Shown here one piece after another: positions 1 to 5,373 of a stretch of 7,392 bases of DNA. Source of the stretch: Ruminococcus sp. UBA4385 (lineage in GTDB: Bacteria > Bacillota_A > Clostridia > Oscillospirales > Ruminococcaceae). Position numbers and translations under genes: made by a program. Below the pieces are notes generated by a model that saw only the letters and a program-made list of their open reading frames with translations, was not told the DNA's origin and did not search any database. Where the stretch lies: positions 1-7,392 of the forward strand of contig DGRP01000014.1 of NCBI GenBank assembly GCA_002391065.1, given 5' to 3'. Position 1 is the first letter of the stretch; the number at the start of each line of letters is the position of its first letter.

Positions 1-18
1 GGGTCGTGCGGTATTGCC

Positions 19-795
19 TTAATATAATATTGTATACATTGATAAGTTGCCTTTGAGAATCGTATCAAAGCTCTCAAGCTTATGAACTGTGTTGTAAAGG
101 ACAAAAGCTCTCCGCTGCGGAATCACTCTGTCAATGTGAAAATGTCCGCAGAACCATTTATCATATTTCACCTTCTCAAACACTGTATCAAGAAATTGTG
201 CTGTTCTGCATGGCTGTTTTATATATCTGAACGACGGAATCTCCCAGATAATATGTTCAGGCAGAGTATGAGTTATTATGTAGTCTACCTTGTTGCCGAC
301 CTTATCAAGATTGTTCAGGGCTCTGTCTATTTCTTCAAAGCTCGGCTCTTCGGCACTCCACCAGCTATAGCCCTCAGTGCGGTAAGCCTTGTCAACACTT
401 GCAGCACCTCCGAATGTGAAAAAGCTTTTACCTTCGATCTCATAGATCTCACCGCGCATAAGATGTATAACGTTCTCTGCATGAGGGTGAATCTGCACTT
501 TGCCGCCGAACATCTCCGAAACGGCTTGTTCGCTCCACCAGTCATGGTTATCATGGTTTCCGTCAATGAAGAGTATTTTATATGGTTGAGCTTTCATCCG
601 GTTTATCCAGAAGATATATTCTCCTTTTTTCTTCTCATATTTTTTCAGGTCATCGGGTGTGAAAGGAAAGCCGAAATCACCTGTAATGATAAGATAATCT
701 TTATCTGTAAGTCTTATATTCGCTTTTTTTAGTTCTTTGGAATTGAGTTTATGCATATCAACTCCGCCGTGGGTATCTCCTGTTAAGTAAATCAT
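19..795 (-). CDS. Calcineurin-like metallophosphoesterase
   Basis: The 258-residue protein carries the metal-binding motifs of the calcineurin-like phosphoesterase fold in order: GDTHG near the N-terminus (D7, H9), GDFG (D40), GNHDNH (N80, H81), a lone histidine in ITHTLP (H176), and CGHFH (H218, H220). These residues normally bind two divalent metals and hydrolyse phosphomonoesters or diesters; the substrate here is unknown. There is no signal peptide, so it is probably cytoplasmic. The second motif lacks the usual GDxVDRG form, as seen in several small bacterial relatives. The start is supported by an AAAGGAG-type ribosome binding site at 801-808, 5-6 nt upstream. The gene is divergent from the SH3-like gene and appears monocistronic within the window. 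The family call is firm; any specific role would be a guess. Confidence 0.93.
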   Translation of the reverse strand: MIYLTGDTHGGVDMHKLNSKELKKANIRLTDKDYLIITGDFGFPFTPDDLKKYEKKKGEYIFWINRMKAQPYKILFIDGNHDNHDWWSEQAVSEMFGGKVQIHPHAENVIHLMRGEIYEIEGKSFFTFGGAASVDKAYRTEGYSWWSAEEPSFEEIDRALNNLDKVGNKVDYIITHTLPEHIIWEIPSFRYIKQPCRTAQFLDTVFEKVKYDKWFCGHFHIDRVIPQRRAFVLYNTVHKLESFDTILKGNLSMYTILY

Positions 796-816
796 TTGTT
801 TCTCCTTTATGTAAGC

Positions 817-845
817 ACGATATTTTTTATTTTTATGGTTGTCAA
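817..845 (-). promoter_or_regulatory. Proximal promoter of the metallophosphoesterase gene
   Basis: Read on the minus strand, a perfect -35 TTGACA (840-845), a 17-bp spacer and a -10 TATCGT (817-822) precede the gene. Transcription would start near 810, giving a leader of only about 15 nt that still contains the ribosome binding site. The -10 matches consensus at four of six positions. Confidence 0.5.
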
Positions 846-874
846 TAATGCCTATGGGTATTTTTGATTATAAA

Positions 875-903
875 ATGATATAATATTGTAATTAAACTGT
901 CAT
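875..903 (-). promoter_or_regulatory. Distal promoter of the metallophosphoesterase gene
   Basis: On the minus strand, ATGACA (898-903), a 17-bp spacer and TATCAT (875-880) form a good SigmaA-type promoter. Its -35 abuts the -35 of the divergent SH3-like gene. The resulting leader would be about 70 nt and would pass through the proximal promoter. Confidence 0.45.
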
Positions 904-931
904 TGACATAAGAGTCGAAAAAGTATATACT
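903..931 (+). promoter_or_regulatory. SigmaA-type promoter of the first SH3-like gene
   Basis: TTGACA (903-908), a 17-bp spacer and TATACT (926-931) match the vegetative promoter consensus at 11 of 12 positions. Transcription would start near 938. The -35 is half of the palindrome TGTCA-T-TGACA at 898-908, whose other half serves the opposing promoter. Confidence 0.8.
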
Positions 932-974
932 ATATATGTATGCTAACGTTTGAATGGGGGGCAATTCTGCCTTT

Positions 975-1484
975 ATGAAAAAAAGAACTAATCGGCCTGC
1001 TGTCAGCGGTGCGGCAGGAATTATTGCCATAATAGTTGTAGGAATATTTATGCTTTGCGTAATTTTCCTTATTGCTAAAGGTTTGTTTTCAAGCAATAGC
1101 AGTGAAGTTCCTTCAGGACTGAATACAGCAACCTTGAATACAAATACCGAGCTTACAACCGCTGCTCCTGAGTCGGCTTCAGAAACCGTATCTACTCAGG
1201 CTACACCTGATTCTGAAAACATTACAGATGAGTCTTCGCAAGCTGCTGAAGAAGGCACAGGTGAACAGATGTATGTTCTGGAGTACGCTTATCTGCACGT
1301 TGCACCTGATAATGAGTCAGAAAACATTATATGTCTTTCGCCAGGAGTTGTAGTAACTATTCTGGGTCAGGAAGAAAATGGATATATAAAGATATCGTTC
1401 CAGAATATTGACGGACCGATGTCAGGATATGTGTATAAGGATTATCTTACTACTGAGTATGTACAGCCTGCGTGGGGTTCATAA
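975..1484 (+). CDS. Membrane-anchored SH3-like domain protein (copy 1)
   Basis: I do not recognise a named gene. From the chosen start (975) the protein has 169 residues. It begins with a short basic tail (KKRTNR), then one hydrophobic segment of about 25 residues ending near LIAKGLF. A Ser/Thr/Glu/Ala-rich linker of about 60 residues follows, then a C-terminal domain of about 70 residues with the pattern of bacterial SH3 domains (YLHVAPDNES, a NGYIKISF strand, GYVYKDYL). It is probably a single-pass protein exposing the SH3 domain outside the membrane, where such domains often bind wall material; that role is inferred. An in-frame ATG at 954 would add seven residues, but it is only about 16 nt from the predicted transcript start and has no ribosome binding site. 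The 975 start has a G-run (956-961) at a rather long 13-nt spacing. The gene at 2274-2735 is its paralogue. Confidence 0.8.
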   Translation: MKKRTNRPAVSGAAGIIAIIVVGIFMLCVIFLIAKGLFSSNSSEVPSGLNTATLNTNTELTTAAPESASETVSTQATPDSENITDESSQAAEEGTGEQMYVLEYAYLHVAPDNESENIICLSPGVVVTILGQEENGYIKISFQNIDGPMSGYVYKDYLTTEYVQPAWGS

Positions 1485-1490
1485 GATTAT

Positions 1491-1517
1491 AAGTGAGGGC
1501 TTGATGCCCTCATTTTT
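1491..1517 (+). terminator. Intercistronic terminator or attenuator
   Basis: A 7-bp GC-rich stem (TGAGGGC 1494-1500 with GCCCTCA 1506-1512) has a 5-nt loop and is followed by five T. Flanking A and T residues can lengthen the stem to about 10 bp. It lies between the SH3-like gene and the metallopeptidase gene. I find no good promoter between it and the peptidase start, so it may set the fraction of read-through. Confidence 0.75.
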
Positions 1518-1534
1518 GTATAGGAGGGAAGAAT

Positions 1535-2227
1535 ATGCCTAAAGGTTATATGGATTTTACACTTAAAGACGGCACTGTGATGAGAGTTATTGTCAATGCA
1601 GGAAAAAGAAAAAGTATATCACTTCATATAACTGACGACGGAACTCCTGAGGTAAGGATTCCCTATGGCTTTCCGATAAATAAGGTAAATGAATTTCTGA
1701 ATAAGAATTTAGAATGGGTCAGAGAGCATAAGGAATACGCTCTTGAAAAGATCGGTCTTCCGAAAAACTATGAAGACGGAGAGAAAATAATGCTTCTCGG
1801 CGAGCCTTTGATTATCAGGTATGTTAAGGCGGACAGGTATTCCGAGCCTCAGATACATGACGGAGAACTCAGAGTTGCAGTTTCAGCTTTTTCTTCGAGA
1901 GAACAGATAGTAAAAAGTATAGACAAGTTTATTGCTGAGCTTGCATTCAAAGAAATTGATGCCTGTATGAAGGAAATGGTTTCCGAAACAGGGCTTGTTC
2001 CGACCAAGGTAACTGTAAAGCCCTTGACTGCAAGCTGGGGACGATGCATCTCAAACAGACATATCTCAATCAATTATAAAGTAATTGCATTTGACCGTGA
2101 CTGTATCAGATATGTGTGTCTGCACGAGCTTTGTCATCTGGTACATATGAATCACAGTAATGAATTCTGGTCTTTGGTAAGTAAATACTGCCCGAATTAC
2201 AGGAAAATTCAAAACAGAATGAAATAA
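1535..2227 (+). CDS. YgjP-like zinc metallopeptidase domain protein
   Basis: The 230-residue protein matches the YgjP-like (DUF45, SprT/WLM-related) metallopeptidase family in length and layout. The N-terminal half carries the conserved KRKSISLHI strand and the segment around WVREHKEYA. A SWGRC motif (168-171) precedes the active site HELCH (197-201), and a further histidine in MNH (H207) precedes FW. H197 and H201, probably with H207, would bind zinc, and E198 would be the catalytic base. No signal peptide or membrane segment is visible, so it should be cytoplasmic. In vivo substrates of this family are poorly defined. The start has a strong AGGAGGG site (1522-1528) six nt upstream. The gene follows the first SH3-like gene across a terminator-like hairpin and probably depends on read-through. 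The family call is firm. Confidence 0.93.
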   Translation: MPKGYMDFTLKDGTVMRVIVNAGKRKSISLHITDDGTPEVRIPYGFPINKVNEFLNKNLEWVREHKEYALEKIGLPKNYEDGEKIMLLGEPLIIRYVKADRYSEPQIHDGELRVAVSAFSSREQIVKSIDKFIAELAFKEIDACMKEMVSETGLVPTKVTVKPLTASWGRCISNRHISINYKVIAFDRDCIRYVCLHELCHLVHMNHSNEFWSLVSKYCPNYRKIQNRMK

Positions 2228-2228
2228 T

Positions 2229-2258
2229 AAATCCTCAGTGCAAGACACTGAGGATTTT
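2229..2258. terminator. Bidirectional terminator between convergent genes
   Basis: A perfect 12-bp stem (2229-2240 with 2246-2257) encloses a 5-nt loop, with T-rich sequence after the stem on both strands. It begins one base after the metallopeptidase stop and lies 16 bp from the end of the opposing SH3-like gene, so it can end both transcripts. Confidence 0.88.
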
Positions 2259-2273
2259 CTTTGCTTTATCAAA

Positions 2274-2735
2274 TTAAGCAGGCGGTGCAGAGAAGAAATC
2301 CTTCCATGCGTATCCCTTCTGCCCCTGATACTCAACATAATACCAGCCGTTTTCGTTCTTATAGTACTTGCAGACAGCTCCGCTTGGTATTGTTGTCAGG
2401 TTAGCTGAACTTGAATTCGGCTCAGGATGCAGGTAAACTGCTCCGGTGCAGGTGATATCACCTACAGCGTCTCCTTCCTGAGAATAAGGATCTTCTTTTT
2501 CTTCGTCTTCTTCCTCATCAGTGGTCTTTTTTGCTTTAGTTTCCGCCGGAGCTTCCGTAGTAGTGGTAGTTTCAGTCGGAATATACTCGGTAGAGGTCAT
2601 AGTTCCTGTTTTTTTAGGCTTTGAGCTATCATTGATAAAAAGACTTTTTACAAAAAGCATGATAACGATAATAACTACAAGCAAGGTCAGCATAATTGCA
2701 ATGATTCCCTTGACAGTAGGTGAAATTGAATTCAT
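2274..2735 (-). CDS. Membrane-anchored SH3-like domain protein (copy 2)
   Basis: The 153-residue protein has the same architecture as the product of 975-1484. It has a short N-terminus, a strongly hydrophobic segment at residues 9-33, and a Thr/Glu/Lys-rich linker (about 34-90) with a run of acidic residues at 73-82. An SH3-like domain follows (about 91-150, with YLHPEPNSSSANL, NGWYYVEYQG and KGYAWKDFF). The membrane segment (GIIAI, then VV, ending KSLF-NDSS) and the YLH-P-S-N stretch align with copy 1, so the two are probably paralogues. It is likely a single-pass protein with an extracytoplasmic SH3 domain; cell-wall binding is an inference. The ribosome binding site AAGGA (2747-2751) is 11 nt before the start. 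It is transcribed alone from a consensus promoter and converges on the metallopeptidase gene. Confidence 0.85.
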   Translation of the reverse strand: MNSISPTVKGIIAIMLTLLVVIIVIMLFVKSLFINDSSKPKKTGTMTSTEYIPTETTTTTEAPAETKAKKTTDEEEDEEKEDPYSQEGDAVGDITCTGAVYLHPEPNSSSANLTTIPSGAVCKYYKNENGWYYVEYQGQKGYAWKDFFSAPPA

Positions 2736-2787
2736 TTATGAAACATCCTTTCCGAATGATATTAGAATTACCTCTTGTTACTAATCT

Positions 2788-2816
2788 ATTATACTAAAAT
2801 CCGACAGATATGTCAA
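2788..2816 (-). promoter_or_regulatory. Perfect-consensus SigmaA promoter of the second SH3-like gene
   Basis: On the minus strand, TTGACA (2811-2816), exactly 17 bp, then TATAAT (2788-2793): a 12 of 12 match to consensus with optimal spacing. Transcription would start near 2781, giving a leader of about 46 nt. Confidence 0.88.
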
Positions 2817-2951
2817 TTAAAATTCGGTTACGATTTCGACAAATTGTTAAAACTGTGATTTGTGTTTTGTAAATCATTTATAAGGGATACTTGCTAATAT
2901 ATTTATATTTTGGCATATATTTATAAATTTATCCGAGTTAATAAATAATAC

Positions 2952-2980
2952 TTTCTTTTTACTAAATTATATGCTATACT
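2952..2980 (+). promoter_or_regulatory. Candidate extended -10 promoter for the GNAT gene
   Basis: TATACT (2975-2980) is preceded directly by TGC, an extended -10 element. The matching -35 (TTTCTT, 2952-2957, 17-bp spacer) is poor. Transcription would start near 2987, so repeat copy 1 would lie about 18 nt from the 5' end of a leader of about 148 nt. The surrounding AT richness makes chance matches likely. Confidence 0.45.
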
Positions 2981-3004
2981 ATTTATATTATTATAAAATA
3001 ACTA

Positions 3005-3055
3005 CCAATTTTGATGTGTATTGCTGATGATACAAAATGGCTGTTCTTTCGTATT
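3005..3055 (+). repeat. 51-bp direct repeat, copy 1, in the GNAT leader
   Basis: This segment aligns without gaps to 4039-4089 with 44 of 51 identical bases; it begins CCAATTTTGATG and ends TTTCGTATT. It ends 79 nt before the GNAT start codon. Inside it, TGTAT and ATACA (3017-3034) can form a short hairpin. A weaker, gapped similarity to the region after copy 2 continues downstream, including CACCGGGGGCAG at 3073-3084. Confidence 0.85.
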
Positions 3056-3078
3056 TGGATACATAAATAATTCACCGG

Positions 3079-3104
3079 GGGCAGTACCGCAAGGGTACCT
3101 GCCC
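3079..3104 (+). promoter_or_regulatory. GC-rich hairpin in the GNAT leader
   Basis: GGGCA plus GTACC (3079-3088) pair with GGTAC (3094-3098) and TGCCC (3100-3104): ten base pairs with a single bulged C at 3099 and the loop GCAAG. No T-run follows, so it is not an ordinary terminator. It stands between repeat copy 1 and the ribosome binding site. ACCAA (3004-3008) and TTGGT (3107-3111) could close a larger fold around both. Confidence 0.5.
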
Positions 3105-3134
3105 TGTTGGTGTCTGCTAAGAAAGGAGTTAGAT

Positions 3135-3890
3135 ATGTTCAAGGAATACTACGAAAGGCTGCTTGCACAGCTGGCGCTGGAGTACAACTGTACCCCCGAT
3201 GACCTGAGGGGCGGGGAGAACAAGGTGACAGTATCTTCCATGAATGAGGGAAGAAGGATATATTCCCCTGACAAGCCTTTTCTTGATATGGTCACAACAG
3301 GGAACTGTACGGTCATAACTGCTGATGAATGCCTGTGCGATTATCTGAAAGAACTGGTCAGAGACGTAAGAGGTCATTATTTATTTGAATTCGGCTACAT
3401 GACAAAGATAAACGAAGAACTGGAAAAGTACGGCTACGAGCTTCAGCCTACCCACCATATGTTCCTGCCCTGCAAAAAAACTGAGGTGGATGAGCGTTTT
3501 AAGGTGAAGTGGCTTTACGGCGATGAAATAGCGTCGTTCTACGGAGATGTGCGCTTCCAAAATGCTATAGCCTATCCCGAGCCTTGTCCTGTTCGCCCTG
3601 ACAGAATGGTTGTAATGGCCATGGACGGCGACAAGATAATGGGAATGTCAGGCTGCTCCGAAGACTGCCCCCACTGGCAGCAGATAGGCATTGATGTTCT
3701 GCCTGAATACCGTTCAAGGGGGCTGGGGGCTTATCTTGTAACGCTGATAACGAACAGGATAATAGAGCAGGGTGATGTGCCTTTCTATGGCATTGCGTCA
3801 GCTAATATCCACTCAAACAACATAGCCCTGAACAGCGGCTTCAAGCCTGCATGGGTCGAAACAAGTGCAGTTAAGATCATGGGGGAATAA
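3135..3890 (+). CDS. GNAT-family N-acetyltransferase
   Basis: The 251-residue protein has a C-terminal GNAT domain. A strand VVMAMDGDKIMGMSG (about 159-173) is followed by acetyl-CoA binding motif A (IGIDVLPEYRSRGLGAYL, about 184-201, with the pyrophosphate loop R-S-R-G-L-G-A) and motif B (ASANIHSNNIALNSGFKPAW, 221-240). The first 115 or so residues form an additional region I do not recognise. It presumably transfers an acetyl group from acetyl-CoA to an amine in the cytoplasm; the acceptor is unknown. The start at 3135 has AAAGGAG (3122-3128) six nt upstream and is preferred to a TTG at 3021. Codon use is visibly richer in G and C at third positions (CTG, CCC, GGC) than the phosphofructokinase gene downstream, hinting at a separate origin. 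A truncated response-regulator gene follows after 23 bp. Confidence 0.92.
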   Translation: MFKEYYERLLAQLALEYNCTPDDLRGGENKVTVSSMNEGRRIYSPDKPFLDMVTTGNCTVITADECLCDYLKELVRDVRGHYLFEFGYMTKINEELEKYGYELQPTHHMFLPCKKTEVDERFKVKWLYGDEIASFYGDVRFQNAIAYPEPCPVRPDRMVVMAMDGDKIMGMSGCSEDCPHWQQIGIDVLPEYRSRGLGAYLVTLITNRIIEQGDVPFYGIASANIHSNNIALNSGFKPAWVETSAVKIMGE

Positions 3891-3913
3891 TATCAATTTA
3901 CAGGAGGGAGCGT

Positions 3914-4048
3914 GTGACCGATATACTTATAGTAGTAGATGATAAGGAGATTTCTTCGCTGCTGACAGATTTCCTGTGGGTCGAGGGCTTTGTGGTGTCG
4001 GCAGCGGTGAAAGGCCAGTGCTGCTTTTTGAAAGACCCCCAATTCTGA
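3914..4048 (+). pseudogene. Truncated response-regulator receiver domain
   Basis: A GTG start with a strong AGGAGGG site (3902-3908) five nt upstream opens a 44-codon frame starting MTDILIVVDDKEISSLL and continuing DFLWVEGFVVSAA. This matches the first strand, acidic pair (D9, D10) and first helix of a CheY-like receiver. A full receiver has about 120 residues; here the frame ends at a TGA inside repeat copy 2. The phospho-accepting aspartate, the rest of the receiver and any output domain are missing. Around 4015-4033 another frame (VLLFER) may fit the family better than the in-frame reading, suggesting a frameshift too. Its position 23 bp after the GNAT stop suggests it once formed an operon with it. 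The short peptide is unlikely to act in signalling. Confidence 0.75.
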
Positions 4049-4089
4049 TGTGTATTGATGATGTTACAGACTGGCTCTTATTTCGTATT
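4039..4089 (+). repeat. 51-bp direct repeat, copy 2, in the phosphofructokinase leader
   Basis: Ungapped match to 3005-3055 (44 of 51). It starts where the response-regulator similarity ends and stops 72 nt before the phosphofructokinase start codon. The differences do not clearly favour a coding frame: one frame is open but has three radical changes, and a second has mostly conservative changes but a TGA shared by both copies. Confidence 0.85.
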
Positions 4090-4117
4090 GCTCCCCACCG
4101 ACGGCAGGGAGCAGTAC
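4085..4117 (+). promoter_or_regulatory. Hairpin in the phosphofructokinase leader
   Basis: GTATTGCTCCC (4085-4095) pairs with GGGAGCAGTAC (4107-4117) over 11 bp including one G-U pair, with an 11-nt loop. It overlaps the end of repeat copy 2 and has no T-run behind it. CCAATT at 4039-4044 could pair with AATTGG at 4125-4130 to close a larger fold. I find no clear promoter between the broken response regulator and this gene. Confidence 0.45.
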
Positions 4118-4161
4118 ATAACCAAATTGGTCTTAAAATAATATGAAACGAGGAAAAGAAT

Positions 4162-5361
4162 ATGAATATAGCTGTTGCTCAATCCGGCGGACCAACCTGT
4201 GCTATTAATGCTTCTCTTGTAGGTGTATTTGCTCAGGCTATCAAAACTCCTGAAATTGATGCAGTATTTGGCTCTATAAACGGTATTGAAGGAATTATCA
4301 ATGATAATCTTGTCAATTTGAGACAGATAATCAAGTCTAATCAGGATATGGAACTGCTCAGACAGACGCCTTCAACAGTACTTGGCTCTTGTAGATTCAA
4401 GCTTCCTGATGAGGACGAGGACAGATCAGTGTATGAAAAAATTCTGAACTGTCTTACAAAGCACAGGATAGGTGCATTTTTCTACATAGGCGGAAATGAT
4501 TCAATGGATACTGTTGCCAAGCTTTCTGATTATCTTTCTGAGGTTGGCTCTGATATTAAGGTGATAGGTATTCCAAAAACAATAGATAATGATCTCCCTG
4601 AGACTGACCATACTCCGGGTTTCGGCTCTGCTGCTAAATATGTAGCTGCAACTGTTCAGGAGATAATCCGTGACAGTTCGGTTTATTCTATTGAGTCTGT
4701 TACTATCATTGAGATTATGGGACGTCATGCAGGCTGGCTTACTGCATCTACCTGTGTTCTCAGAGCTAATGATGAGATTGCTCCGCACCTTATTTATCTT
4801 CCTGAAACCCAGTTTACTGAAGAGAAATTCCTTGAAGATGTAAGAGATATGATGGCAAAGCATAAGGCTCTGGTAATTGCAGTGTCTGAGGGAGTCAGAC
4901 TTAAACGTGATCTTGATAAGCCCAGAGTAATCGACAATTTTGGTCATGAGTATCTGTCGGGTATCGGTAAGACTCTTGAGCAGATCGTTAAGGATAATAT
5001 CGGGTGTAAAGTCAGATCGGTTGAGCTTAATGTAATGCAGAGGTGCTCATCGCATATATGCTCCAAGACTGATATTGATGAAGCTGTTGAGATAGGCTCT
5101 GCCGGTGTAAGAACAGCTCTCAGAGGAGAAACCGGTAAAATGATGGCATTTAAGCGCATCAGTCATGTGCCTTATGTTATTGATATTGTTTCCGTAGATG
5201 CTCATCTTACTGCAAATAAAGAAAAGTTTTTCCCGCAGAAATGGATAAATTCTGCTCAGAATGATATCAGCCCTGATGCTATCAAGTATTTTCTTCCTTT
5301 AATTCAGGGAGAGGTCAAGATAGCAATGAAAAACGGTATGCCTGTTCATTATAAGCTGTGA
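4162..5361 (+). CDS. pfp: 6-phosphofructokinase, probably pyrophosphate-dependent
   Basis: The 399-residue protein is a phosphofructokinase making fructose 1,6-bisphosphate from fructose 6-phosphate in cytoplasmic glycolysis. Motifs in order: an N-terminal AQSGGPTCAINASL loop (6-19), GGNDS (110-114), PKTIDNDL (138-145, catalytic base D142), MGRHAGW (186-192) and QR (293-294). Two positions indicate PPi rather than ATP as phosphoryl donor: D113, where ATP enzymes have Gly (G104 in E. coli PfkA), and K139, where ATP enzymes have Gly (G124). N112 stands where E. coli has the metal-binding D103, so the first position of the usual GGDDS is changed. The ribosome binding site GAGGA (4150-4154) is seven nt upstream. 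A histidine phosphatase gene follows 12 nt after the stop and is surely cotranscribed. If PPi-dependent, the step would be reversible. Family certain; donor inferred from motifs. Confidence 0.93.
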   Translation: MNIAVAQSGGPTCAINASLVGVFAQAIKTPEIDAVFGSINGIEGIINDNLVNLRQIIKSNQDMELLRQTPSTVLGSCRFKLPDEDEDRSVYEKILNCLTKHRIGAFFYIGGNDSMDTVAKLSDYLSEVGSDIKVIGIPKTIDNDLPETDHTPGFGSAAKYVAATVQEIIRDSSVYSIESVTIIEIMGRHAGWLTASTCVLRANDEIAPHLIYLPETQFTEEKFLEDVRDMMAKHKALVIAVSEGVRLKRDLDKPRVIDNFGHEYLSGIGKTLEQIVKDNIGCKVRSVELNVMQRCSSHICSKTDIDEAVEIGSAGVRTALRGETGKMMAFKRISHVPYVIDIVSVDAHLTANKEKFFPQKWINSAQNDISPDAIKYFLPLIQGEVKIAMKNGMPVHYKL

Positions 5362-5373
5362 TAGGAGTACATA

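Larger units (their letters stand above)
2736..3134. other. Gene-free, AT-rich intergenic stretch
   Basis: About 400 bp without a convincing gene. It holds the promoter of the second SH3-like gene (2788-2816) and a very AT-rich tract (about 2817-3000) with only weak hairpins. It also holds a candidate extended -10 promoter for the GNAT gene, repeat copy 1 and a GC-rich leader hairpin. A reading frame from a TTG at 3021 runs in frame into the GNAT gene. It lacks a ribosome binding site and its translation looks non-protein-like. Confidence 0.6.

Noticed and set aside
82..732. Long plus-strand open frame opposite the metallophosphoesterase
   Set aside because: It is the shadow of a clear phosphoesterase gene and has no ribosome binding site or family signature.
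3073..3104. T-box antiterminator in the GNAT leader, because of the GCAGTACCGC-like string
   Set aside because: The T-box core TGGNACCGCG is not matched. There is no specifier stem or terminator, and the downstream gene is not amino-acid related.
3021..3134. N-terminal extension of the GNAT protein from a TTG codon at 3021
   Set aside because: No ribosome binding site is present. The translated peptide lacks protein-like features and passes through the repeat and hairpin. The ATG at 3135 has a strong site.
4055..4140. Short open frame through repeat copy 2 ending just before phosphofructokinase, possibly a leader peptide or gene tail
   Set aside because: It looks moderately protein-like (VLLPTDGREQYITKLVLK) but has no ribosome binding site. 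The aligned frame of copy 1 diverges after the repeat, so I could not support it as a gene.
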